NCBI RefSeq assembly: GCF_046115515.1
Contig: NZ_CP175953.1
Reading direction: 5' to 3' (one strand)
Length of the DNA stretch: 64,000 nucleotides
Origin: Gracilimonas sp017641085
Lineage (GTDB): Bacteria > Bacteroidota > Rhodothermia > Balneolales > Balneolaceae
Part shown: positions 27,277-36,691 of the stretch, one piece after another
Position numbering within the stretch: position 1 is the first letter of the stretch
How the letters are laid out: the number at the start of each line of letters is the position of its first letter
Program-made: the position numbers and the translations under genes
The notes under the pieces: generated by a model
Told to the model about the DNA's origin: nothing
Seen by the model: the letters and a program-made list of their open reading frames with translations, nothing else
Databases searched by the model: none

Positions 27277-30200
27277 TTATTTAATGAGTGCAATTTTTCC
27301 TGTTTTAGTACCAACGCCGGGAGCCTTCAGGTGATAGTAGTAGACTCCATAGGCTACATCAAGATTTTCTCTTGTTCGCAAATCCCAGTCAACATATCCG
27401 CGATCGATGGAAGCATCGTGCTGAAGTTCACGTACCAGTTCCCCCCGAACCGTGAAGATTCGTATCGTTGAACCCTCGGGTACATTCTGGAACTGAATTT
27501 TGCGCTCTCCTCGTCCGCTCGTAATGGTTGGCGGTAATTTTCCTTCCCAGCTGGCTGCGCTTACATATGGATTCGGTACCACCCGTACCTGATCGAGCCT
27601 GTCTTTGGCTGATTCATTATCCACGTTAGATGATTTAGTGGTGTACGAATAGGTATCGCCGGAACCAAACGACTTATACGTCTTGATTTCATAAATATCG
27701 CCGGCTTCAGGCAACTCTCCTGTTGGCACGCGCCCTTGTCCCAGCACTGTTTCATATACAATTCGGAATTCAAAAACCGGGCTCAGAGAATCACCAAAAC
27801 TGTCGTAGATATAGACGAATTCACGATCGCCCAATCTTCCGTCCTGGGTGCCCTGCGTTTCATCGAAAGCAAATGGTACTTCTTCTCCGGTAACAGTATT
27901 AGTTACGGTGAAGTTGACATCCACAGCCGGAGTATTTCTGGCACTTGGTCCCGTACCATTCACCGTATCAAGGGAGGTTGCAACATTCTGATCAAAAAAT
28001 TCAATTTCATAATCATATGGAGCTTCCAAAGCCGAAAACTGCCAAAACGGACTGTTACTCAACGTTCCATCACGAACCAGTACGTCAATTTTAAGGGAAT
28101 CACCGTCAACCCATCCTGATTCATCCTGATTTATACGGGTTTCATCATTCTGGAAAGCCAGTCTCATGCCATCAAAGATATTTGATTCGGCATCCGAAAG
28201 CGGCACATCGGAAAGTATGATATCGCCATTGTTAACCACAGAATAGGTGGTTGCCGGGTAGGTATTTCCCGGGAAGCGTACTTCGTATTCTGCATTTTCT
28301 TTCAGGAATACCGGGTCCAGAACTTCCACAAATACATCACCGGTTGCAGTTCCCTGTGGATGACCTACATCACCTACAACAGAACCGGCCTGGTATCCCA
28401 AAACAGGAGTATTTGGCTCTACTTCCACTACGTTAATATCTGTTACCGTAGAACCGTCATCCCGAATAGTTACCGAGAAGTTATTCTCAGCGGGATAAAA
28501 ATCAATACTTCCCCTATCGTATGCAGCCAATGCATAATAATAGGTTTGGCCGTTCACCACATTGGTATCAACAAAGGAATGCTTGAGGCCGGTATCATCC
28601 CCTAAATAGAAGGGTACACCACGTACACGATCGGCAAGATCAGGGTTGTACACATAGGTCGGGTCGTTCTGTCCGGTTGAGGTGTCTTCCGCTGCCTGCC
28701 ACAATCCGTTAATACCATTATCCAGATCAAACTGTGCGATCGGCTCCAGCAGAGCATCATTTCCAAAGGCATCAGTAATTCTACCCGGATCCAGGAAGTT
28801 GGGGTCGGTACTTTTGAAGATTTTGTAGCCCTCAAAATCCTGTCCTAAAATCGGGTCAATACTTTCTTCTGCAATGCTATTCCAGTAGAGGGTAACTCGT
28901 TCATCGCCAACGGCCGCTTTAAGGGTTGGTTTTTCCGGCGGACGGGCAAAGTTGTAATTCCGGTTATAGATTTCCTGAATAGTCTGCACGTTGTTGGTGA
29001 TGTTGGCAAGGTCTTCTCCAAATACCAAAGCAAGTGAAAAACGAATGGTTTCGCCCGGCTCGAGTCGGAAATACCCGGAGCTAAAGATAAAGTCACCATC
29101 TACACCACCAGCCTGTCTGTCTTCGTTAAGCTGGTTATTTGGAGTGAAGAAGCCCGGAGACATGGCATCCCAAACCTGGGAGTCTTCATTCAGACGTACA
29201 GCACCCGGAGGTGTGAAGTAATAGAAACTTGAAAGACCAACCTGATCGGTTTCGTCCACATCAAGGTTTTCGAAATTAGGTTCACCAACAGTGGGTACGC
29301 CATCTCCTTCACCGGCATCTCCCGTTCCGGAAACCCCATCAGCTCCTACATCATCGGTAAGCGGGTTCCAGTCAGAGTCGTTATCAATTCCGTCCGAACC
29401 GGACTCATCAATCATAGGGTTTAACAGACCATGGTTGATAGAATCTTGGCGGGTTGGGGTGCCGTTACCCACATCTTCGGCAAAACCGAGGTAATTTTTG
29501 TAATACAAGGCAGGAAGGAAGCGAATGCCACCGGTAATTTCCTGCTGACGTCGCTCAAAGTGCAGCAGCTGATCTTCGTCAATCAACCCATCCAGGTCAT
29601 CGTCAATCAGATTCTTCTCGGTTACTGTAATCGTCTCGTTTCGGTTCTGAACTTCTTTAGTTACTTCTTCAAGGGTCATTCCCGGAGAAAGCTGATACTC
29701 AATACCCTGAGATGTTACCGTGGTGGTCCCACTTCCGAGGAATATAAATGAGCGTTCGCCTGTTTCTTGATCAATCAAAATAATAGGATCGCCTTCACTC
29801 AAAGTGCGGGGCTGAAAATCCTGGCTTTGAAATACGTTACCCTGCCCTGCAAGGGATGGATCTACATAAGGGAATCCGTCAATATTTAACTCATTGGGAT
29901 CGCCATCACCATCGTTATCAATACCGTCTTCAGGGTCGCCGGGACTTTCCATAAAGGCGTACCCAACATATCCCACGTCGTTACCGTCATTGTTGGTTCC
30001 ATCGGCATCCCATGAATAAACAATTCGGTTAGCCTGATCGAAGAAAGCCAGGTCATCCTGAGTATCCCCGGTACCGGAAACTGCACTTTCTCCGGCAGCT
30101 GTTCCCACTACCAGGCCAACAGAAACACGCGGATAGGTTGTGGTACTGGTGTTTGTCAATTCGTAGATATAAAACATGGCATCCTGAGCCAGGAACTGAG

Positions 30201-30915
30201 ACCACTGGAGCCCACGCACGCTCATAGCAAGTCCCTGTCCATCCCGGGAAGGATCGGTACTGTCCGGCTCAAAGGGTGAAATTTCCCCTTGGTCAGCCAG
30301 GTCATTCATATACTTGTCATTGTGATCGTCGGTCCAGAAATACGTCTCGAAATCAGCATTTTGAATACCGCGGCCAAAGAAACCATTCCACTCCGGGCTT
30401 CCATCGGGAGCTATCCAGGTAGGCTGATCAGGCCAGCGATTCGGCCAGGTTGATTCATCCACGCTGATGGCCGGACGGTCGTTTTCACCATCATCATTGG
30501 CAAAACCTCCCATAGGCTCAAAACCCCAGAAACGGGTTTGGCCGGGACGAATACCCTGTCCTGCCCGTGGACCAAAGTTTGTAACAGAGTGCTGAACCAA
30601 TGAATCCGCTTCTCCATCGCCGTTGGTATCAACCGGAATTTCCAATGAGATTACCGGAGATACATCACCGATGTAATTCACATCCGAACCGCGCGGCCAC
30701 TGTCCTCGAATTTCACCCACGCCGCCTAACAGACCGGTATTGTGGAAGGTAATCCACACGCGATTACCATCCGATTCAGCACTTTTTCGGTACTCCCGGC
30801 TTGAGCGGTATTGTGGATCTTTAAGGAAGTCGGGCACATTTTGAGCGGTTGCATAATCCTGCGCAAAAAACAGGACCGCAAATAAAAAAACTAAGCTGGA
30901 TGTAAATTTTTTCAT
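27277..30915 (-). CDS. large T9SS-type surface protein (1,212 aa), function unknown
   Basis: Signal peptide 1-25 (MKKFTSSLVFLF...ATAQ). The body has several Asp/Asn-rich stretches resembling calcium-binding type-3-like repeats (DNDGDGDP, DDDLDGLIDEDQ, DNDSDWNP), a fibronectin-like region (RVTLYWNSIAEESIDP), and a C-terminal FlgD/T9SS-like domain (VVPNPYVSAA... ending KTGKIALIK). No catalytic motif is recognised. It lies between the TonB receptor and PorV genes, where a SusD gene would sit in Bacteroidetes. A ligand-capture partner of the receptor is therefore a reasonable inference. Upstream TTG 30954 and ATG 30942 are open, but ATG 30915 begins the signal peptide. Confidence 0.7.
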   Translation of the reverse strand: MKKFTSSLVFLFAVLFFAQDYATAQNVPDFLKDPQYRSSREYRKSAESDGNRVWITFHNTGLLGGVGEIRGQWPRGSDVNYIGDVSPVISLEIPVDTNGDGEADSLVQHSVTNFGPRAGQGIRPGQTRFWGFEPMGGFANDDGENDRPAISVDESTWPNRWPDQPTWIAPDGSPEWNGFFGRGIQNADFETYFWTDDHNDKYMNDLADQGEISPFEPDSTDPSRDGQGLAMSVRGLQWSQFLAQDAMFYIYELTNTSTTTYPRVSVGLVVGTAAGESAVSGTGDTQDDLAFFDQANRIVYSWDADGTNNDGNDVGYVGYAFMESPGDPEDGIDNDGDGDPNELNIDGFPYVDPSLAGQGNVFQSQDFQPRTLSEGDPIILIDQETGERSFIFLGSGTTTVTSQGIEYQLSPGMTLEEVTKEVQNRNETITVTEKNLIDDDLDGLIDEDQLLHFERRQQEITGGIRFLPALYYKNYLGFAEDVGNGTPTRQDSINHGLLNPMIDESGSDGIDNDSDWNPLTDDVGADGVSGTGDAGEGDGVPTVGEPNFENLDVDETDQVGLSSFYYFTPPGAVRLNEDSQVWDAMSPGFFTPNNQLNEDRQAGGVDGDFIFSSGYFRLEPGETIRFSLALVFGEDLANITNNVQTIQEIYNRNYNFARPPEKPTLKAAVGDERVTLYWNSIAEESIDPILGQDFEGYKIFKSTDPNFLDPGRITDAFGNDALLEPIAQFDLDNGINGLWQAAEDTSTGQNDPTYVYNPDLADRVRGVPFYLGDDTGLKHSFVDTNVVNGQTYYYALAAYDRGSIDFYPAENNFSVTIRDDGSTVTDINVVEVEPNTPVLGYQAGSVVGDVGHPQGTATGDVFVEVLDPVFLKENAEYEVRFPGNTYPATTYSVVNNGDIILSDVPLSDAESNIFDGMRLAFQNDETRINQDESGWVDGDSLKIDVLVRDGTLSNSPFWQFSALEAPYDYEIEFFDQNVATSLDTVNGTGPSARNTPAVDVNFTVTNTVTGEEVPFAFDETQGTQDGRLGDREFVYIYDSFGDSLSPVFEFRIVYETVLGQGRVPTGELPEAGDIYEIKTYKSFGSGDTYSYTTKSSNVDNESAKDRLDQVRVVPNPYVSAASWEGKLPPTITSGRGERKIQFQNVPEGSTIRIFTVRGELVRELQHDASIDRGYVDWDLRTRENLDVAYGVYYYHLKAPGVGTKTGKIALIK

Positions 30916-30954
30916 GCTTTTTTGAGTATCAAACGAATGCATATTGGTATTCAA

Positions 30955-33621
30955 TTAAAAATTATATCGGACTCCGAAAACCACACGTCGCGGTTCGTTA
31001 TAAAAATCAGGTCGGTCGTAATTCTCATTCAGATATCGGATATCTCCCCTGAACGTTTTCAGGTCTTCATTTCTGTAGAGCGAATATTCTGCAGTTCCTG
31101 TATCAGAAAAAACTCCCTGCTCGTTACCGGTGTCGAGCACGTTGTCAATCTTGGCATAAACCTGAAGCCTTTGATTGCCGCCCATTTCAAAATTCTTGGT
31201 AAGGTTTAAATCCAGGTTGTACTTAGGCGGGCGTCGCTGGCTGTTTAATGGATTGACCGATGGAGGTGTTGTTCCGCTGCGAAGGGTGTAATCCGGAGTG
31301 TACGGGAAACCGGAACCTGCATTAAAAATAGCACCAAATCCCCAACCCTTTCTGGAAGTATAGTTAGCTGTCAGGTTAACCGTGTGGAGCTGATCCCAGT
31401 CTAATGGTACAATCCTTTTTTCGAGTTCAGTTTTTGCGGCCGCTGCATTGTAGGCCTGAGATGGATCGGAGGCATTTCCTTTGGCAATCTGGAAGGTATA
31501 ATCTGCGGTAAAAAAGAGTCCGCTTGAAAGCGCCTGTTCGAAGCTTAAAACCACCCCTTTGATAAAACCGAAGTCAGAGTTCTTAACAATGCCATATCGC
31601 ACTGATGTACCATCAACAACGGTAGGATCGGTGGCCGTACCCGCGAGGTTTCTGATATCCCGGAAAAAAGCGGTTACCTCTACAGCCGAGCTACTGGTTA
31701 ATTCCTGCTTATATCCCAATTCACCGTTAATGGTTTTTTGAGGCTTCAGGTTTGCGTTACCGAGCAGTCCAATCAGTCCCGATCCGCTTCCAAGGCGGAA
31801 GAAGGGATTTTGGTACAGCAGGTTAAAGTTTGGAATCTGGAAAAAGTGACCATAAGAAAAGTGCAGAGCTCCGGTCTCCGAAATCGGGAAAGCTATTCCC
31901 AAACGGGGACTGAATTGCCAGGTGGGTTCTGAAGATTCAAATACCTGACTTTCGTCCTCAGGACGTTGCTCTTCAAACACAACATTAGGGTCGGTTGGGT
32001 CAGTAAATACCTTGAAATTTGAATCGAAGTAGTCGAAACGGACTCCGGCATTAATAATCAGGTTCCCGATTTCTACCTTATCCTGTATGTAACCGGAAAC
32101 CTCAATTGGGTTTACATCATATTTCGAGTTCACAAAAACGGTTGACACTCCGCCATTAGGATTGTTAACGATAGAGGTTTTGTCGCTGTACTTTAGGGAA
32201 TGATACCTATACTCAATACCGGATTTAATTTGGTTGGCGCTGTTTACCTGACTTGTAATGTCAAACTTACCGATCAACGTGCTGGTTTCCCGGCTTGTGC
32301 GACCGTTATCGGTTCCCCCTACTATAAAGTTGGATGTGATGTTGCTTGCCCGGAATCCCGCATAATCATTCGGCAGATATCTTGAGTCATTGGGATCTTC
32401 AAACAAGTACGACTCATACATTTTATAGGTATTCGATACGCTAACATCATAATAGGTATTACTTGAAAGCGTATGGGTGCCTTTCAGGTAGGCGCTGTAA
32501 TTCCTGGTAAACTCCTGTCGCGAAAACTGCGGCATGAACTGAGCGGAATGATTGTAATTCTGAAACTCTTCTCCACCAAAAATAGCATTAGCTGCAATCT
32601 TCACCCCTGAAGCAGGACGCCAGGTTAACTTCATCTGGGCATTCAGTTTTTCATAGGGATTCATATTCACCAGCGAAGAATCACCGGAGCCCAAGGTATC
32701 CACCAGCCCAAGCTGACCGAGTGAATTAATCCCCACATCATTATAATCGAACACTTCCCGGCCATAAAACCAGCCGTCATTTCCAAAATATCGGGCGCTG
32801 GCAAAGAAAAACAGTTTATCCTTTATAATGGGGCCGTCAAGACTGGCTTCAACATTACGTACCGCGATGGGGTTAATCTGCCCAATACCTCTAAAAAGAT
32901 CCGTCCTTGTGGATACATAATCACCTAAAAAGGTATTTACCGAGCCGGTAAAATTATTGCTTCCATCTTTGGTTACAATATTCACAATACCACTCATGGC
33001 TTGCCCGTATTCAGCATTAAAAGCACCGGTAACCACCTGTACTTCCTTAACCGAGCTATTCTCAACACCTGCTGAAAGGCTGCCATCAAAAACATCTGTT
33101 ACGGGAACTCCATCCACCCAATACCCTACCTCGCCGGTACGACCTCCTCTAAAGTGACCATCAACAACACCGGCTTGTAGTTCAACAACTTCTGAGAAGT
33201 TTTCTACCGGAATAGCTTCAATCTGATCGCTTGTTACTGAAGAAAGGCTCGCCGTTACATCTTTTCTGATCAATTCTCGCCCTGCAGTAACCGTAACCTC
33301 TTCCCCTTCCAATACCTGAGCCCGAAGTTCAACATTAATTTCTGTGGTCAGATCAATGGAAACACGTACATCTTCTACAGTAGTCTGGCTGTACCCGATG
33401 TATGAAACCACCAAGTTATAGCTACCCGACTCAACTCCTGTAATAATGTACTCTCCATTTACATCGGTTGCATCTCCTTTGGTTGTCCCTTCAATAATTA
33501 CACTGGCGCCGATAATTGTTTCCCCTGTTTCAAAATCGGTAACTACTCCGCGAATTTTTCCATATTGAGCAAAGGCAGTCGCGGTGGTAAGGCTAAAAAA
33601 GAGTATGAAGAGATAGCGCAT
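30955..33621 (-). CDS. TonB-dependent receptor, SusC-like
   Basis: An 888-residue outer-membrane receptor: signal peptide 1-18, CarboxypepD_reg-like domain about 22-100 (IRGVVTDFETGETIIGASV), plug domain from about 108 (containing VDGVPVTDVFDGS and VKEVQVVTGAFNAEYGQAMSGIVNIVTK) and a barrel ending in VVFGVRYNF. It is shorter than typical SusC (about 1,000 aa). First gene of the locus, with a LacI-type operator about 43 bp upstream. It probably imports maltodextrins across the outer membrane with energy from TonB. Confidence 0.88.
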   Translation of the reverse strand: MRYLFILFFSLTTATAFAQYGKIRGVVTDFETGETIIGASVIIEGTTKGDATDVNGEYIITGVESGSYNLVVSYIGYSQTTVEDVRVSIDLTTEINVELRAQVLEGEEVTVTAGRELIRKDVTASLSSVTSDQIEAIPVENFSEVVELQAGVVDGHFRGGRTGEVGYWVDGVPVTDVFDGSLSAGVENSSVKEVQVVTGAFNAEYGQAMSGIVNIVTKDGSNNFTGSVNTFLGDYVSTRTDLFRGIGQINPIAVRNVEASLDGPIIKDKLFFFASARYFGNDGWFYGREVFDYNDVGINSLGQLGLVDTLGSGDSSLVNMNPYEKLNAQMKLTWRPASGVKIAANAIFGGEEFQNYNHSAQFMPQFSRQEFTRNYSAYLKGTHTLSSNTYYDVSVSNTYKMYESYLFEDPNDSRYLPNDYAGFRASNITSNFIVGGTDNGRTSRETSTLIGKFDITSQVNSANQIKSGIEYRYHSLKYSDKTSIVNNPNGGVSTVFVNSKYDVNPIEVSGYIQDKVEIGNLIINAGVRFDYFDSNFKVFTDPTDPNVVFEEQRPEDESQVFESSEPTWQFSPRLGIAFPISETGALHFSYGHFFQIPNFNLLYQNPFFRLGSGSGLIGLLGNANLKPQKTINGELGYKQELTSSSAVEVTAFFRDIRNLAGTATDPTVVDGTSVRYGIVKNSDFGFIKGVVLSFEQALSSGLFFTADYTFQIAKGNASDPSQAYNAAAAKTELEKRIVPLDWDQLHTVNLTANYTSRKGWGFGAIFNAGSGFPYTPDYTLRSGTTPPSVNPLNSQRRPPKYNLDLNLTKNFEMGGNQRLQVYAKIDNVLDTGNEQGVFSDTGTAEYSLYRNEDLKTFRGDIRYLNENYDRPDFYNEPRRVVFGVRYNF

Positions 33622-33663
33622 TAATCCAACATTATTTGTTCCGGTTCTTGGAATATAATGTAA

Positions 33664-33677
33664 TGTAAGCGCTTACA
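33664..33677 (-). promoter_or_regulatory. LacI-type operator in the promoter of the starch locus
   Basis: TGTAAGCGCTTACA is a perfect 14-bp palindrome with the central CG step typical of LacI-family operators. On the minus strand it lies between ATTG and TATATTCC (18 nt apart), a plausible though imperfect promoter, 43 bp before the TonB receptor ATG. The LacI protein encoded about 10 kb downstream in the same locus is the natural candidate to bind it. Confidence 0.75.
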
Positions 33678-33880
33678 ATTTTTCAAGGATTATTTTCAAA
33701 AAACCGCTTTTCTAATGTAGGCTAATCGTCAAACTGTTTGGCACAATCCATCTCGGGATTAGTAATTAATTAACAGTTCTTTAACCTAAATATAATCTTT
33801 CAATTTTAGCCACTCTCGACAAATAATGAAATTAAAATATAAGGTTATTTAATTTCAGGGGTTAAAATTCTGAGAATGAA

Positions 33881-33894
33881 TGAAAGTGCTTACA
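33881..33894 (-). promoter_or_regulatory. second, imperfect LacI-type operator
   Basis: TGAAAGTGCTTACA matches the perfect operator at 12 of 14 positions and lies about 217 bp upstream of it, only 10 bp from the ispG stop. It may be an auxiliary site for looping. The rest of 33622-33904 is AT-rich and holds no gene. Confidence 0.4.
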
Positions 33895-33904
33895 AGATTT
33901 TTAT

Positions 33905-35140
33905 CTATTCGGACTCAACTGCCTTTTTCTTCCCATAATTTTCCTGAATATAATTATCCAGAATATCCCGGAATTCCTGCCCGATATTATCCCCTCTCAG
34001 CGTGGTGAAATGGTCTCCATCTACATAAACAGGGGCTTTGGGTTCTTCGAAGGTTCCGGGCAGAGAAATCCCGATATTAGCATTCCTGGATTCACCCGGT
34101 CCGTTTACCACGCATCCCATCACGGCTACATCCATTTCTTCTACACCGGGATATACTTTCCTCCACACCGGCATTGATTCAACAATGTAATCCTGTATTT
34201 CTTCGGCCAGCTCCTGGAAATAGGTGCTTTTGGTTCTTCCGCATCCCGGGCAGGATGTTACTTGTGGAATAAAGCTTCTTATTTTAAGTGACTGAAGAAT
34301 CTGCTGGGCTACCTGAACTTCCAATGCACGATCTGCTCCGGGTTGGGGAGTCAGTGAAACCCTTATGGTGTCTCCTATCCCTTGTTGTAAAATGACTGAT
34401 AATGCTGCTGAACTGGCAACAATACCCTTCATCCCCATTCCGGCTTCGGTCAACCCAACATGAAGCGGATAATCCACTTCTTTAGCTATTCGTTCGTACA
34501 CGGTAATAACATCCTGTACACCGGACATCTTACAACTTATTATGATCTTATTGGAAGCAAGTCCTACTTCTTCGGCCAGTTTGGACGAACGTTTGGCGCT
34601 TTCCACCATGGTATCCAACATAACTTCCTTAGCCGATTTTGGTTTAGGTAATTCGTTGTTGGCATCCATTTTGTCTGCAAGCAGCTGCTGATCCAGTGAA
34701 CCCCAGTTTACCCCGATACGAACTGATTTGTCATATCTGATGGCCTGTTCTACAATGGTTGCAAAGTTCTCGTCCCGGGTTTTGGTGCCAGTGTTTCCCG
34801 GATTAATACGGAAGTTGGCCAACGCCTCAGCCATATCCGGATATTGAGTCAGCAGCTTATGCCCGTTATAGTGGAAGTCACCGATAATGGGAACGGTAAC
34901 TCCCCGGTTCATCAATTTCTCTTTTATATGTGGGACAGCTTTAGCAGCTTCGTCGTTATTTACGGTGATACGAACCAGCTCGGAACCGGCCCGGTGTAAA
35001 TGCTCAATCTGGTCTGCCGTCTCATCGATATCTGCTGTATCGGTGTTTGTCATGGATTGAACCACAATGGGAGCATCTCCCCCAACGGGAACGTGCCCGA
35101 CCATTACCTGTATTGATTTGCGTCTCTTAATTGCCGACAT
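33905..35140 (-). CDS. ispG: 4-hydroxy-3-methylbut-2-enyl diphosphate synthase (flavodoxin)
   Basis: A 411-residue iron-sulfur enzyme of the MEP isoprenoid pathway, reducing MEcPP to HMBPP. Cluster cysteines are visible in TSCPGCGRTKS (two Cys) and in GCVVNGPGESR (third Cys). Length fits the compact bacterial form without the plant-type insert. It begins 6 nt after the upstream rhomboid gene, so it is probably cotranscribed. Isoprenoid supply fits the two carotenoid-type oxidoreductases nearby. Confidence 0.95.
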   Translation of the reverse strand: MSAIKRRKSIQVMVGHVPVGGDAPIVVQSMTNTDTADIDETADQIEHLHRAGSELVRITVNNDEAAKAVPHIKEKLMNRGVTVPIIGDFHYNGHKLLTQYPDMAEALANFRINPGNTGTKTRDENFATIVEQAIRYDKSVRIGVNWGSLDQQLLADKMDANNELPKPKSAKEVMLDTMVESAKRSSKLAEEVGLASNKIIISCKMSGVQDVITVYERIAKEVDYPLHVGLTEAGMGMKGIVASSAALSVILQQGIGDTIRVSLTPQPGADRALEVQVAQQILQSLKIRSFIPQVTSCPGCGRTKSTYFQELAEEIQDYIVESMPVWRKVYPGVEEMDVAVMGCVVNGPGESRNANIGISLPGTFEEPKAPVYVDGDHFTTLRGDNIGQEFRDILDNYIQENYGKKKAVESE

Positions 35141-35146
35141 AGTGCC

Positions 35147-36055
35147 CTAATCTTTCTTACTTAATTCAAATAGTTTTCGTTTTTCTTCCTGAGAAAGTGA
35201 ATCATATCCTTTCTTCAATATTTTCTCCAAAATGGCGTCCAGTTCCGACTGATCCATTTCTTCCACAATCTCAGCATCCTGAACAATATGCATGTTTTTA
35301 TTGCGTGGACGTTTAGTACCGGAGCCGGAGGTACCGGCTGGTTTCACTTTCCCAAACATATATTCTACGTAACGGATAACCATACTTAAGTCCGTTCCGT
35401 TTTGATGCGCCTTCACTAATAAATATCCTCCCAGAGCTCCACCCAAATGTACAAGCCTGGCTACTCCATCCGCACTTCCAAGAAACAAGATGTCGATGGC
35501 AATCCATCCGGCCACAAAGAAACGAGCCTGAATGGGCGGAAATAAAAACAGCATGATAGGAGCTGTGGGAAACAGCATCGCAAAAGCAACCAGGATACCG
35601 GTTACCGCACCTGAGGCGCCAATTACCAGCGCAGTCCCGAATATCTGGGCAATACCCGCATCAAGCAGGGCTCCCAATATTCCGGCTCCAAAATAAATTA
35701 CGGTAAACGATCTCGGCCCCAACGTTTCTTCCACGGCTCTTCCCATCCACCAAAGCCATAGCATATTGAATAAAAAATGAAAGAAACCTCCATGGAGAAA
35801 CATATAGGTAACCAATCGCCAGGGTTGAGTTAAGAAGGTCGGAAAAGATGGATCAAAGCCGAGGGTTGGCACCACCCAGTTATTCAATGTCTGCCCGCCC
35901 AGCATTTGGATCACAAACACCACGGCATTAATGGCAATAATGGTCCGAATAGCCACCGGCATCCGCATAAAGCCACGCTTGAAAGCATTTCCAAACGAAT
36001 CGTAGTTGCCGCTGTTCAAATTACCACCGGTAAAAAAAGAAGGTCCGTTAGCCAT
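35147..36055 (-). CDS. rhomboid-family intramembrane serine protease (302 aa)
   Basis: A polytopic protease: catalytic Ser148 in GASGAVTG and His203 in HLGGALGG, with the conserved HGGFFHFLFNML (about 88-99) that holds the oxyanion side. A hydrophilic C-terminal tail of about 70 residues is Lys/Glu-rich and ends SLSQEEKRKLFELSKKD. Its start overlaps the end of the next upstream rhomboid gene by 8 bases. Substrates are unknown. Confidence 0.9.
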   Translation of the reverse strand: MANGPSFFTGGNLNSGNYDSFGNAFKRGFMRMPVAIRTIIAINAVVFVIQMLGGQTLNNWVVPTLGFDPSFPTFLTQPWRLVTYMFLHGGFFHFLFNMLWLWWMGRAVEETLGPRSFTVIYFGAGILGALLDAGIAQIFGTALVIGASGAVTGILVAFAMLFPTAPIMLFLFPPIQARFFVAGWIAIDILFLGSADGVARLVHLGGALGGYLLVKAHQNGTDLSMVIRYVEYMFGKVKPAGTSGSGTKRPRNKNMHIVQDAEIVEEMDQSELDAILEKILKKGYDSLSQEEKRKLFELSKKD

Positions 36056-36680
36056 AGTATTCCGGTTTTTTTAGTCCCCAGTATTTAATCAGGATAAAAC
36101 CTACCACCAAGCCCCCTAAGTGAGCAAAGTGTGCAACTCCGCTGTTGGGCATCGCCAAGCCATTGAACAATTCAAACAGCCCATAAAACCCTACAAAGTA
36201 TTTTGCCTTTATCGGTATAGGCGGAATCAAAAGCATGATATATCGGTCGGGGAACATCATTCCAAAGGCCAGCAAAATACCAAAAACCGCGCCGGAAGCA
36301 CCTAAGGTATAGGCAAAATATCCACCTATAAACATGTGAATGACAGCTGCTCCGATTCCGGTCAATAAATAATAAATGAGAAACCGCTTCGAGCCCCAAA
36401 GGTTTTCAATAGCCTGCCCGAATATCCACAGAGCAAAAAGGTTGAGAAAGATGTGGCTGAGGTCGGCATGCAAAAACATATAGGTTACCAACTGCCACGG
36501 CATAAAGCCTTCTCCCAACGGGTTCAGGACTAAGTACGGAGCAATAGCGGCACCGATTGGAGTCCAGCCGGAACCAAACAGCTGTTTGGTAAGCAGGAAC
36601 GCCAGTGCGTTAATAATCAAAAGGTTTTTAATTACCGGTGGGAATACGGAAAATTGGGTATTGGGTGAAAAATTATCCAA
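36048..36680 (-). CDS. rhomboid-family intramembrane serine protease (210 aa)
   Basis: A second, tail-less rhomboid: catalytic Ser129 in GASGAVFG and His187 in HLGGLVVG, with HADLSHIFLNLFALW matching the conserved HxxxxHxxxN loop. The start is TTG at 36680; there is no in-frame ATG between the previous stop and residue 60. It overlaps the following rhomboid gene by 8 bases and starts 11 nt after the CrtI-like gene. The pair looks like an old tandem duplication, given its shared layout and clear divergence. Confidence 0.88.
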   Translation of the reverse strand: MDNFSPNTQFSVFPPVIKNLLIINALAFLLTKQLFGSGWTPIGAAIAPYLVLNPLGEGFMPWQLVTYMFLHADLSHIFLNLFALWIFGQAIENLWGSKRFLIYYLLTGIGAAVIHMFIGGYFAYTLGASGAVFGILLAFGMMFPDRYIMLLIPPIPIKAKYFVGFYGLFELFNGLAMPNSGVAHFAHLGGLVVGFILIKYWGLKKPEYYG

Positions 36681-36691
36681 AAAATTCTGCT

